Source: Phaeoceros laevis | Taxonomy: Eukaryota > Anthocerotophyta > Anthocerotopsida > Notothyladales | Assembly: GCA_049999765.1 (NCBI GenBank) | Contig: JBNGIQ010009497.1 | Location: 463,672 to 527,671 of the forward strand | Reading direction: 5' to 3' | Length of the DNA: 64,000 nucleotides | Part shown: positions 1-11,300 of the stretch, in pieces | Layout: each line of letters starts with the position of its first letter | How positions within the stretch are numbered: the first letter of the stretch is position 1 | Program-made: the position numbers and the translations under genes | The notes under the pieces: generated by a model | What the model saw: the letters and a program-made list of their open reading frames with translations, nothing else | Database searches by the model: none | Told to the model about the DNA's origin: nothing

Positions 1-844
1 GGTAGACGCCGTTTCGGCCGGGTCCCGGGCGACGCTGTGACCGGGCCGCCCCAAGCCTAGCCAATGCCAGGCCTTGAGTGGGATGGGGGACTTTTTTAAA
101 AATCCCGTTCTGGGGCTGTCACCGGTGACTTCAAGTCCCCGGTGCCCCACAACGGGCACACGTCGGTGACCCAGCCTAGGCCGGGTTCGCCGCCCGGGTT
201 CGCATGCGAACGAGTTCCCGCAAGAGGCGAGTTTTTGCGCCCGGGTTCGGGTCTCATGCGAACCCGGCCTAAGCTCCCCGGCTGCTACCGGCGGGCCGGG
301 ATAAACAAGCTAAAAAAAAAACGATCTGTACTTGGTAGCACAAAAGTGCCAAGTACTTTTTGCTCGCCGCGTCCGCGTGTTGCTGACGTTGGCAACGCGT
401 TATACTTCCACATTGGACAAGAGCCAATTATGCCTTCTGTAACAGTTGCTCATTGCGCGTAATAGCAGCTACCCAGTACCACATTGGTGTACCAAGGCGG
501 TACAGCAACCGTAAAGGAAGGCTCCCCACCGCGTAGGGTCTGATCAGGTCACATCTGGGCTGTATATCCTCTCTTGCTTGACTTTGGCATTGCATCATTC
601 TCTGAGAGCTCCCAGTGGAGCGACGAAGCCATAGCTAGCTAGGTCTCTACTCGCAGGAGTCTGCTCGTGGTGTGTGCTTTTTCTTGAGCTGGGATATTGG
701 GTTCGGCGGTTGTAAGAATTGAGTGGACGCTTGTTTGGTCTTGCAGGGGTTCATCGGCCAGCTCCTTTCTACCGGATCCGATCGGGATGCGAGCTGATCG
801 CTGATGCTTACAGTTGCGTGGATCTGACCACTTCACTCGGAGCA
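1..844. other. GC-rich 5' flank with short palindromes, no supported gene
   Basis: The first 300 bases are very GC-rich and hold a perfect 14-bp palindrome at 198-211 and a 9-bp inverted repeat at 241-249/259-267, both built on the same CCGGGTTCG/CATGCGAAC words. Another 8-bp stem lies at 328-335/349-356. The open frame 142-462 has no recognisable protein signature and I do not call it a gene. The part from about 540 to 844 is probably promoter and 5' leader of the following gene; a TATA-like TGTATATCC lies near 560. Confidence 0.4.
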
Positions 845-1733
845 ATGGATTCGTTTTCAGGATTGAATATTGCGGATGGGGGGCGTGCTAAGGATGGATC
901 AGATTCGGCTTACCCTCCACCCGCAGCGTACCCTCCATCCGCAGCGTACCCTCCACCAGACTCATCTGCTTACCCACCCGCCTACCCTCCACCAGACTCA
1001 TCTGCTTACCCACCCGCCTATCCTCCTGCTTCTGAGGTGTACCCCCCCGCCGCATCGAAGGCCGACTCCAGTTCAGAGAGAGGTTTGGGGAGTGAAACAA
1101 CGGATAGGGGATTCCATGATTCCCATTATGGCTACGGCCAGCCAGGTTACATTCCTCCTCCTGGGGGCTACCCCCCAGCCGCTGCTGCATACCCCGCTGG
1201 CTATCCCCCGGCACCTGGTGGCTATCCTTCGGCACCTGGTGGCTATCCACCGGCTGGCTACCCTCCATCGGGCTACGCTGGTGCGCCGGCAGGCTATCCC
1301 CCGGCTGGGTATCCCCCCGCCGGCTATCCTCCCGCTGGATATCCAGGTGCTGGCTATGCCGCTCCTGGCCACCATGGTTCAGGTGAGATGAGATCTCTCG
1401 TCTTTTCTGTAAAATGCCCACCATTCCGTGCTCCCTGTCAGTGACTCTTGGCTTGATCTGTTGCACGTGTTCGTTTCTAACCACTATCGTGGATTGGCAG
1501 GTAGCAAGCCCGGCAAAATTCATGGAGCCAGTGGTCATGCAGGTTACGTTGCTCCAGCAGTAGCAGGATATGCTGCTGGTTATGCTGTAGGCCATTCTTC
1601 TCACGGCCATGGTGGCTATAAGGTTGGCCACGGTGCTTACAAGCACCACGGCAAGCATGGCAAGCATGGCAAAGGTTTCAAGTTTGGAAAGAAGGGCATG
1701 TTTGGTGGCAAGAAGTTCCGCAAGTGGAAGTAG
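845..1733 (+). CDS. Proline/glycine/tyrosine-rich protein (GRP A3-like, XYPPX repeats)
   Basis: Two exons, 845-1382 and 1501-1733, are joined across a GT-AG intron (1383-1500) that keeps the frame, giving about 256 residues. The first ATG after a stop-containing leader is at 845. Residues 15-70 are AYPP/AYPPP repeats. Residues 95-175 are GYPPA/GYPS repeats. Exon 2 is Gly/His/Lys-rich with GHSSHGHGGY and a basic tail ending KKFRKWK. This organisation (short N-terminus, GYPPX repeats, AAGYA segment, HGHGGHG and KHGKFKHGKF-like end) is that of the plant glycine-rich A3/proline-rich family, small proteins of uncertain function. No signal peptide is visible, so a secreted cell-wall protein is unlikely. 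Low-complexity sequence makes exact function unassignable. Confidence 0.82.
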
Positions 1734-2011
1734 ATGCCACCAGGACTTCCCCTCTGGAATTGAAAAGCCTACAATTTATCACTGAAATGTACAGAGTCAG
1801 AGTCTGAGTTTAGCCAGCCGTTTGAGAACTTCGCTGAAGCCGTTAGTTTTGTGGTGTCTCTGGCAGCATGGTCTCTGGATACATGCAGTGAGAGTGAACA
1901 AACTCATGTGCTAGTGAAAGTGCGAATGTGGACAAAATGGTTGAATTATGAATATTGAGTTGTGAACATATCAATGGTGACATCATCGATACCTGCGAAA
2001 CTAGCTCACTT

Positions 2012-4746
2012 CTACTCGTCCATTAGTGACGAGTAAAACTTCTCATGAGGACTAGGACCCTTCGGGTTGTGGGCTTCAATATCAACGTGACGAATACCCG
2101 GGACGAGAAGCTGAATTTCTTTCTCCAACTTGTCAATTTCACTTCCCACCGCCGATACAACCTCTTCACCTTCAAGCACAACAAGTACGTAAGGAAACAT
2201 GCAACTCCCAGGTTTCATTGCAAGTAAATCATGTGAAAGTAGATACATACCATAGTTTGCCATCACACGGTCCATTGCCCCCTCCCTGGGGTCGTTTACT
2301 GCATCGCGGAACTAACACCAATTGCAACCGAAAATGCACTAACATCAGCCCACCCTGGAGTGCCTAGACCAGCCTACAGCTTTCAGCACTGTTGGAGAAA
2401 CAGTAGGTGTTGGTACCTCTTTTACCCAAGTTGTTCGACCTGCTCTTTCCAAGTAATTTTGGACAATTTGCACTCCGTTGAAATCTTTCGTCAGCATAGC
2501 ACACAATGTCACATGTTAGAGCCGGTTGGAGCATCAGAACCACTGGTACAGAGGCCAGACAGGAAGATCATCCCACCTATTTCAGCCTTGAATCTGTACT
2601 GCCCCGGCCCAATCACCTCACTTTTGCAGTCGTATACTGCATCCACGACCTATCATGGAACAGGTTACTGAAGTAGGCTGAGGCACAATTTCTTCAAAAT
2701 ACAACTTTAGCGGTATCTGCATACCGGTTGCTTTGACAACATTTTGATGATTCGCTTCAGGTCACTATCATCAATGGATCTCCCAATCAGCGCCTGCCTG
2801 TTCATCTGAATCAAAAAAATGGCCACCTGAAAAGGTGGCAATTGTTTACCACCAGAGGACCCACTCAATTAGTCATTGTACACCCTCTGATACTGCAGAT
2901 ATGTTCAGATGAGTTGGCAAGAGCTTACCACTCCAAGCAGATTGCCTACAATTATGGAACCGATAGGATCCCATATAGGATTCCCTGTAATGTGTACAGC
3001 AGCCAAAGCTGCTGCAGCGACAGCCAGGCCAGTCACTGCTGCACCATCCTGCACATGTCAACGTCAATAACTGAAGACAACAAGCAGGCATCCGTTTGCC
3101 CTTGTTGGCTGATCATACTGGAAACAAAAGCTCAGTGTAATTCTCAGGCCTGCAAATGAAGTACCTCCATCAATACTGCTACGGATGTTGGATCATGGCC
3201 GCGCCAAATGTAATCCCTCACTGTCATACCTTCTGATGCGGCTCCTTTGCGCACAGCACTCATGGCAACAAGGAGTGAAGCTCCTGCATTGACCCGTTGA
3301 GCATAAGATAAAACAGCAATAGCACCGCTCAAATTTACTGTGCTACACACAGACACAATGACTTGCAGTTTCGTATACCTTCCATTACTGCTGATCCCAC
3401 AAGGACAGACGCTGCTACAGCAACATGGTCAATAGGCTGCAAGCATAAATAGCAGTGAAGTTACGCAGCATTAAAGAGACAACTAGAAAGAAAGGATGCC
3501 AACAGGACCCCTAGACTACAAGTAAAATCAACAGTTGAACCTGGGAGATTTGCATTGACCAAGCTGACTCACCGCAGCATCCCAGAGATGTTGCACCCCA
3601 TGTACAATGGTAGCACCAGAGCCAAGACAGAAAATCCCTACGGCCGAAATCAAAGACCAGACAAACCGCTCTTTTTGGTAGCCATACCTAGAAATTAAAC
3701 CATCAAGAATTACACATCAACTCCCAAGCTCCACAATTCTGCAAAGACCACTGGAATTTGCCTGGACTTACGGGTGAAGGGCATCTGGAGCTCGGCGAGA
3801 ACTCATGAGACCATAAGCTAGAAGACCCTGGGAAGAGGCCAAAAGTTGGTGCCCGTGTTCAACAAGTATCACGATAATCATATTTTTCCTTCCACGTAGG
3901 CAGATGAAAACAGTCTCGTGGTACTACAAAGACTTGAAAGAGCATGATCACAGTAGGTATACCTGATTGGCCAGATCAGCCAAGGAATGAACCGCTTCAG
4001 CCATCATTACATGGCTCCCACTGTACATCCATACTCCAACCTTCAAACTTAAAACCAGAAAGTTGCACCAAATTGCCGTAACCACAGCCCTTTGACTGGA
4101 GACAAGAAACAGATCAGATACCAACCTTCTCATAAACCAAGGACTTGAACTTGATCAGGGCGCGATATACCTGTGGAAATGGGATTCAGGATCAGGTAGA
4201 AGAGTGCTATGAACATCCGAAGCATCGGATGTGGACACTGCATGACATGCACTGCAGTTAAAAGTCCACTATTACTTCCAGATGATAGGCCTCCACCATT
4301 TTGCATATACCCAACAAAATGCAGGCTGCTGTTTGCGTGCATAAAACCATTCCCACGATGCAAAAGAACATAAGCAACAGTGAATGTGAGATGATACCTC
4401 TACGGACAAACGAACTACGGAACCTCAATTGCTGGGAAATGCTGCCATGGGGAGACCAAGTAGAAGCACCAAAATGACCACAATGGAAGGTCAGGGTCCC
4501 TCTACCAATCTTGAACACACTGCTGCCATAATACAGCCGCTCCACCTGTTTGTTCCGAGCATCTGTATCGGTAAGCACTGTTGCCTCCTCTTGTTTCCTG
4601 AATTTTCCCACGTTTTCCTCTATAATAAAGCCATCCGGCTCCGAAGTCCTGACATCATGGAATGCGGCGAAGACAGTACTCCTGGACAGTAACAGGGACA
4701 GTTCCGATCGAGCAAGCTTCCAATGCCTCCAGGAACGCAGCATCAT
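2012..4746 (-). CDS. MTPC4: Metal tolerance protein C4-like (CDF, ZnT9/SLC30A9 type)
   Basis: Thirteen exons can be joined in frame (4398-4746, 4171-4237, 3963-4095, 3772-3827, 3573-3687, 3379-3436, 3165-3337, 2929-3048, 2725-2826, 2577-2649, 2417-2484, 2251-2311, 2012-2169), giving about 510 residues. The product is a cation diffusion facilitator. The core carries HSLADLANQ in the second membrane helix, where canonical CDFs have HxxxD, then RAPDALHPYGY, GSGATIVHG and DGAAVTG-LAVAAAA helices and a C-terminal cytosolic domain with RFKAEIDFNG and LEKEIQ. This variant motif and the long soluble N-terminus fit the SLC30A9/MTPC4 branch, which in animals is a mitochondrial zinc exporter. The N-terminus is basic and Ser-rich, compatible with organelle targeting, but localisation here is inference. 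No neighbour is functionally linked. Confidence 0.9.
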
Positions 4747-6404
4747 TTAGTTGCAAAACTGCGCACTCCAAACTTTCGTGGGGGCACCCTGGCTGCTAGG
4801 GCAGCTCGCAAAGTAGCAACATTTCATCGACTGAGCATTAGCTGGGTGAAGTGGCTCCCATGAAGAAGAGAGGTGGCAAGCATGGTGATGCACGGTAGTC
4901 TAAATAGGTCAGGTGATCGCGTAACATGCCCACCAGCCCAGGGGGTCCGACGACACTTTGATGAGTTACAAGAAGGAGCCTGGTCGACCTCCGGACCCAC
5001 AGGCTTTACCTCTTGTGCAAGCAAGCCCGGCAGCAGCAAAGCGCGTTGGTGGCATCCACTTCTATGACTAGAAGTGTACAACCCTTGAGCCTCGCGACCA
5101 CGACCATGAGCCCTTTCGCACTCGAGAGACGAATCTGGGGTCGAAAGATCATAAAATTAACTGGCATCCATCAAAGACATTCGAATATTAGCCCTCCCTC
5201 TGACCACACTGCAGCTACTCACAGTGGCTGCTACCTTGTTGCAGTTTGCTCTGTGCGACGTGGCCGAGGCACAAACAAAGGGCATCTAAGATGCTCCACG
5301 GCACCTAACTTGGGTGCAACCCGTAATGGGCCTACCCCAGTCAGCTATCCTGGAGGGAGGGGGAACACTTGTGTCAAAGCATTTGTAAGATGTGCCAACA
5401 TTTTTCTTTTCAGCTTTCTTCAGGGGAGCTCACGCTGTTTATTAGATAGTAGTGTAGAGGCCCGCACTAACGTGCAGGCAGGCAGACACTAATTTGATGT
5501 GTACACATTTTGTAACCTGAGAAGCTAAGCTTTTTAAATAAAAAATGTATGAACAATAATTTATCTTTTATATATATTTATATTAATGAAGAAGAGAACT
5601 ATATTTCAAGGTTACTTGTACACATAGTGCCGGGGGTGTTTTTTTCGTAAATACATAAATTACTTACGTCATGTTTTTTTCAAGTAGAATGTGGCAATAT
5701 TGTATTGTGCAGAATGCTGAAGTTACCGAAGTTACCACTTGAGGGCAATTGGGTAAATAAAGTTGAAACAAAGTTATCCAGCCTTCAACCAGGGACGCCT
5801 CACTTCTTACGGAGGCTTGGAGAGGAAAGAAGTTCAAGAACTTCTCCGCCGTACCGGCCGTAGCCACTGTAGGACAATTTTCTTGGATGACATCAAATAG
5901 CTTCGCGTTGAGAAGCTGCACACACGGTGACACACCCAACCTCATGATTTGTCAATCACCTAACTCTAGTAGCTCTGCCGTTGTTAGATTTGTCGGTAAC
6001 CCTGACTCCAGTTGCTGTGCTGCGGTTAGACAACTTCTAAAGCGCTGCTGCGTGGCACTGCTTCCTACGCGTGCCACGAAGAGTCCCCCGTACTGGTCCG
6101 TACACATTCTAGTCATGGGCCCCGTCTCACGACCTCATCCAAGAGAGATCGTATACGTACAGTGTACAATGCTCGCCCCGTCGTCAAACAACAATGAACA
6201 CCTAACCGTTCGCTAATCACTCCAACCGAACACGGTCCCTCATCAGGAGAAAACTGGAGAGCAACGGACAGACATTTTTGACAGAAATTGTCTGTCCGTT
6301 CGTTTTCTGCAGCAGCACTTCTCCTTCCCTAAAAAAAGTGTGTAAGAGGTTAGACGTATCTACACGGGACCTTCAGTCCGGTCCTGGTACAAGGTAGAGG
6401 CAGG
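4747..6404. other. Intergenic stretch without a supported gene
   Basis: This separates two minus-strand genes. The part next to 4747 should hold the promoter of the metal transporter. Several open frames (for example 5013-5492 on the plus strand) show no recognisable motif or splice logic. 5500-5660 is AT-rich. A perfect 12-bp inverted repeat is at 6263-6274/6289-6300 (listed separately). Confidence 0.5.
6263..6300. repeat. Perfect 12-bp inverted repeat
   Basis: AACGGACAGACA at 6263-6274 pairs with TGTCTGTCCGTT at 6289-6300 across a 14-base loop. It lies about 105 bases past the stop codon of the minus-strand glyoxalase II gene, so it would sit in or just beyond its 3' UTR. Confidence 0.7.
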
Positions 6405-8006
6405 TCAGCCCCTGAAGTGGTCTTTCATTCTGCGTACTTCTGCCATGACCTCCACGGCAGCCTGGCGACCTGTAGCCACCTGTGAAGCCAAAAGCACAAA
6501 AAACAAGGGTTGAGAATGACAAAAACTTTTTACCCACAAGTGAAATATGCCAGGAAGTTGGATCAACAAGAGTGCCCCTCCCAGGCTAGAAACGAATCAT
6601 ACCCGGAGGGACTCACACTCCACACGCATAAACGGGTTGGTCTCGAACTCCTCCCCTATCGTGGAGGGTACAGTAGGCTTGTTGGCCTCCCGTTGCTTAA
6701 CTGCCCAGTCCAATTTTTGCTTCACCGCCTCGTTCTTGGGATCCACACTCGCAGCAAACAGGAGATTCTTCGTAGTATACTGAAAAGACCAGCCCCAACA
6801 GCATCACTGCCAAACTGGTACAGCCCTTCGATCAGCAGCTGCAGTTGCCAGCACCTGTACTACGAGAAAAGACTCCGAGAGGACATACCTCATGGCCACA
6901 GAACACACGGGTTTCTTTTGGCAAGGATCCCAGCTTCTTCACAAGAGACTCATACATCTGGTCAGCTGTCCCCTCGAAAAATTTACCGCATCCAGCAACG
7001 AACTGCAAGCAGGAACACCACTACTGTCCACCAGTCACACAACAAAGTTGCATCTGACAGCAGCATGTCTTTGCAACCAGCCAGCTTGTCACATATATTA
7101 CCAGGGTGTCCCCCGTGAAAACTGCTGCATCCTCTCCGGAAGAGCTTGTCACATAGTAGCTAATATGCCCCTTTGTATGACTGCAGCAGGAGCCATTTGG
7201 TTGTGACAATGTAAGGGCTCAGTCTGTCTGAAAGCCTCTCAGAATCAGCACCTGGCATTTGTAAGGTCACAATGCAACCACACACAAGGAATGATGGAGT
7301 CGTAGAGAGCAGAATGGGACGCAGTTCAAGGCAGACCAAGGAGTATGCAGAGCTTTCACGTTGACATTTCCGCTCAAGGCCAACTCGTCTCCATGCCGCA
7401 GCTCATGCGTACATCCCTGGACATTGTCCCCTTCTCCACCGTACACTACGAGACCTGGAATCAGTTTCTTAATGTCCTTGTTGCCTCCCGCATGGTCCCT
7501 GGCTAGGCTCACACGCAGCATCAGTCGCCGGCCTGCCGATCAACATGCTTGCAAGTTCCAAACATGGAATTTCCAAGATTTCTAGCTCACCAGTGATGGT
7601 GCGTCGTGAGAACTGACTCGATCTTCGCACCATGAAGCTTGGCCACATCCACAACTCTCTCTGGCTCCACCGGGTCCACAGCCGCAGCCTGTCCGGTCGC
7701 GGAATCGATAATCCTGGCACCACAATTCCACCAGTAGACTATGTCACAGTCTGCAGAAGCAGCCAGCCGTCCCAAAGGGCCAGCCAGCTAGACAAGCTGA
7801 AATGCTTGACATAGTGTCATCTGCAGTTACAGGTAGGCGTAGTTGTCTTCCAGGCAGGGCACCGGCACCACCTTCATGCCCGCCATCGCGCCACGCTTCC
7901 CCAAATTGCTGGTGACGCTCACCAGGAGCGTGACCAGAAAGCAGTCGAGCGAGGTGCGCACGGCCACCGAGGACAGCTGGACGGCAAGGTTAACGCCAGG
8001 TCGCAT
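6405..8006 (-). CDS. GLX2: Hydroxyacylglutathione hydrolase (glyoxalase II)
   Basis: This metallo-beta-lactamase-fold hydrolase cleaves S-lactoylglutathione to lactate and glutathione, the second step of methylglyoxal detoxification. Exon 1 (7831-8006) encodes [14 protein letters not shown]. It joins exon 2 (7591-7713) as LIID, running to [12 protein letters not shown] and LTTHHHW. Exon 3, from 7498, gives DHAGGN. Together these form the THxHxDH metal-binding motif. Further exons carry [11 protein letters not shown], the ALHTPWS segment, FTGDTL and the substrate-binding C-terminus, ending [10 protein letters not shown] at a TGA at 6405-6407. Two in-frame ATGs matter. The one at 7886 (MAGMKVV) gives a cytosolic-type start. 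The one at 8006 adds 40 residues rich in Val, Ser, Leu and Arg that could be an organelle presequence. Divergent from the JmjC gene across about 330 bp. Confidence 0.93.
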
Positions 8007-8337
8007 GATGCGCCATTCCCATTACGGATCCCGTTCGCGAGTTCGCGACCGGAGCAACGTGAGTTACTGAAAGTGGCAGTGAAGTAAGCGTCAAGGCAGA
8101 AGTGGAAATGAAGTTACATACACTTATTCTTCATTCGGGGTAAACGCAATACAGCTGCGCCATTGGCTGAAGCGAGCTGAACGACGAGGGTTTGCAACAC
8201 TGCGTGTGCAGGCGGGGGTATTCACTACACATGCCCCACATGCATCCGGTATAATTGGTGACCTTCTCGGTCCAGCGGTCGCGGGTAATGCATTCAAACT
8301 TCGGCGGTCCAGCGACAGACTCCACGATCTTCCGGGC
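8007..8337. promoter_or_regulatory. Shared divergent promoter region, GLX2 / JmjC gene
   Basis: The 331 bases lie between the outermost ATGs of two head-to-head genes, so both promoters and 5' UTRs must lie here or overlap the genes. No TATA box stands out. The open frame continues upstream of 8338 to 8206 in the JmjC frame but without an ATG, so this part is taken as leader. Confidence 0.5.
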
Positions 8338-11300
8338 ATGCTGAGCTCGGATCCGCATGCTACGGGAGCGGTGGCCATGGCTGCGACGGACGGGTTCAGG
8401 AAGGACGCTGTGGCCGGGGAGCCCAGGGAGCCCACGCTGGTCTACAGGTCCAAGAGGCGGTGGGTGCGGACGGACATGACAGTAGATGGGAGGAGGCAAG
8501 AGCAACTGCTGGAGCGGAAGGGCAAGCAGGTGCAGGTGGAGAAGCAGGAGCGCAAGGCTGTAGAGCCCAAGGCGGATTCGAAGGAGGATCCAGTTCCAGA
8601 GGAGGAGACGGCCAAGGAGGTGAAGCCTAAGTTTAAGCATTCGAGGAAACAGAGCCATGCCAGGCCAGCTGCTTCTGACAGAGTGGTGGAGACCAGGCCG
8701 GAGCGCAGGTTGGAGCCGAGGATCGAGCCGAAGGCAGAGGTGAAGGAGGAACCCCCCTCAGAGACTGAGAGCGAGGAGGAGGTGCAGAAGACCAGGAGGA
8801 AGCGTCGGAAGCTGCAGCAGCAGCAGCAGCAGAAGGGCTCGAAGGACAGTAAGGTCAAATCCGAGGAAGACCCGGAGGAGGACCGGACTAAGTCGGAACA
8901 AGGGGATGAGGAGAATCTCGAGGATGAGGACGGGGATGACGACGATGCAAGGAGATGCAAGAGGTCGGACGGAAAGAGCTGGAGGTGTGCTAAGCCGTTG
9001 CACAGGGATGGCTGGTGCGTATATCACTTCCAGTATTATGAGGCCAAGAGGTTGAAACAACCACTGCCAGCTGCGCCAAAGAGGCAGAAGAAGACGAAGA
9101 TCCAGAGAGGAAAGCGAAACAGAGATGTGGCGGATGTTGAGGATGAAGTTGACAGGGTTGAGGCAAAGAAGCGTCGGGTTATTGCAGTGGCAGCACCAGA
9201 GCAGAAGGGAAGGGCTGGTAAGGGTCAGCAGAGGAAGGGCACCTCCGAGGCCGTAGCTGCCAAGGGAAATCGCTCCTCCCCTACTGAACGTGCGGCTAAG
9301 CGCCTTAAGGTGCGTAAGGATTCAGCTGTTGATAAGGTTGAAGATTCTGACGAGAAGATGTCGTCCAGGTCTAGGAGTTCGGACAGTGAGGAAGCTGAGC
9401 CAGCAGTCGACGGGAAGGCTGGAGCTGGAAATCGTGGAAGGAAGGTTTGTAATCCTAACAGGTGTCACCAGTGTTGGAGGCTGGGAATTGTCATAGCATG
9501 TGGGACATGTGTAAATGACGCTGTTCATCGGCGATATTGCTTATCCTGCATAGACAAGTGGTATCCGAATCTGAAGAGGTCGGATGTGGCGGAGAAATGC
9601 CCCCACTGCCGAGGGTTTTGCAACTGCAAAACTTGCTTACGTAAGGCCCGGCCGCTAGTGGAAGAGAAGCAGACGGGGAAGGTTGAGCACTTGCATTACC
9701 TCCTGCGCAAGGTATTGCCGTCTTTGGTACACCTTTATGAGGAACAGAGCGAAGAGCTTAATGTGGAACGTGAATTGCGAGGTGATCTGGCTTACGAGGT
9801 GGAAACCACTCCCATGTCAGTGCAAGAGCGAATGTATTGCAACAGGTGCAAGACCTCCATAGTGGATTATTACAGGACGTGTACAGGGTGTGAGTATGAC
9901 TTGTGTCTTTTTTGCTGTCGAGAAATGCGGCAACGAAGAAAGGAGAAGGATGAAGCCACAGAGAGGGTTGGTAGCGCTCAATCAACCAAGGAGGCAAGTG
10001 CGCCAGTTGATTCAGAGGAAGGAGATTTTGGGGGAATGGGAGGTTCTTTAAGAGCTGAAGTGGGTGAGAGCGTTAATCCTGCAGAAGCTGCAAAGAACCA
10101 GAAAGAATCCAGAGCAGCGCCAGCAGTTGTGGATGGAGAAGTGACCGGTTGTGCGGCAGCTGTGAAGGAGGAAGAGAATGATGTTTCTGCAGCGAATGAG
10201 GAGCCTGGCTTCTCATCCACTGTGGATGAGGGACTGTGTCCCTCAGCAGCTATGGAGGGAGAAGGGTCTCGTGCTTCAGCTGTGGAGGAAGAGAATGTAC
10301 CTTGTCTTTCAGCTGCAAAGGAAGGTAGTGTTGGGACTTCAGCTGATGTGTGTCCTATCCCTGCTGGGGAGGGTGGTGAAGGGGAGGTAACGAATGTGGA
10401 TGAAGTACAAGAAGCAGCTGGTCTGACTTATGCTAGTCCATGGGAAGCAAATGCCGATGGGGCGGTTTCGTGTCCTTCTGTCCCTGCCGGGGAAGGCGGT
10501 GAAGGGGAGGTAACTAATGCAGACGAGTTACAAGAAGCAGCTGGTCTGATTCTCTCAGCAGCTATGGAGGGAGAAGAATCTCGTGCTTCAGCTGTGGACG
10601 AAGAAAATGGACCTTGTCTCTCAGCTGCAAAGGAAGGTATTGCCGGGACTTTANNNNNNNNNNTCTCTCAGCTGCAAAGGAAGGTATTGCCGGGACTTTA
10701 GCTGATGTGTCTCCTTCTGTCCCTGCTGGGGAAGGTAATGAAGGGGAGGTAACAAATACAGATGAATTACAAGGAGCAGCTGGCCTGACTCCCTCAGTAG
10801 GTATGGAGGAAGAAGAGTCTCGTGCTTCAGCTGAGGAGGAAGAAACTGGACCTTGTCTATCAGCTGCGAAGGAAGGTAGTGCTGGGACTTTAGCTGATGC
10901 CTGTCCTTCTGTCCCTGCTGGGGAAGGTGGTGAAGGGGAGGTAACAAATGCAGATGAATTACAAGAAGCAGCTGGGCTGACTTACACTAGTCCATGGGAA
11001 GCAAATGCTGATGGGGCAGTTGCGTGTCCGTCTGTCCCTGCTGGAGAAGGTGGTGAGGGGGAGGTAAGAAATACGGGTGAATTACAAGAAGCAGCTGGCC
11101 TGATTCCCTCAGCAGCTATGGAGGAAGAAAAGCCTCGTGCTTCAGCTGTGAAGGAAGAAAGTGGACCTTATCTCTCAACAGCAAAGGAAACTAGTGCTGG
11201 GACTTCAGCTGATTTGTGTCCTTCTGTCCCTGCTGTTGCTGTGGAAGGTGGTGAAGGGGAGGTAACAAATGCCATTCAATTACAAGAAGCAGCTGGCCTG

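Noticed and set aside
870-1667. Long open frames on both strands over the GRP gene
   Set aside because: They are by-products of the low-complexity proline codon repeats; only the frame that splices into the Gly/His/Lys-rich exon makes a known family.
8442-9060. Minus-strand Ser-rich and Leu-rich frames over the JmjC N-terminus
   Set aside because: Shadow of Glu/Lys-rich codons on the opposite strand.
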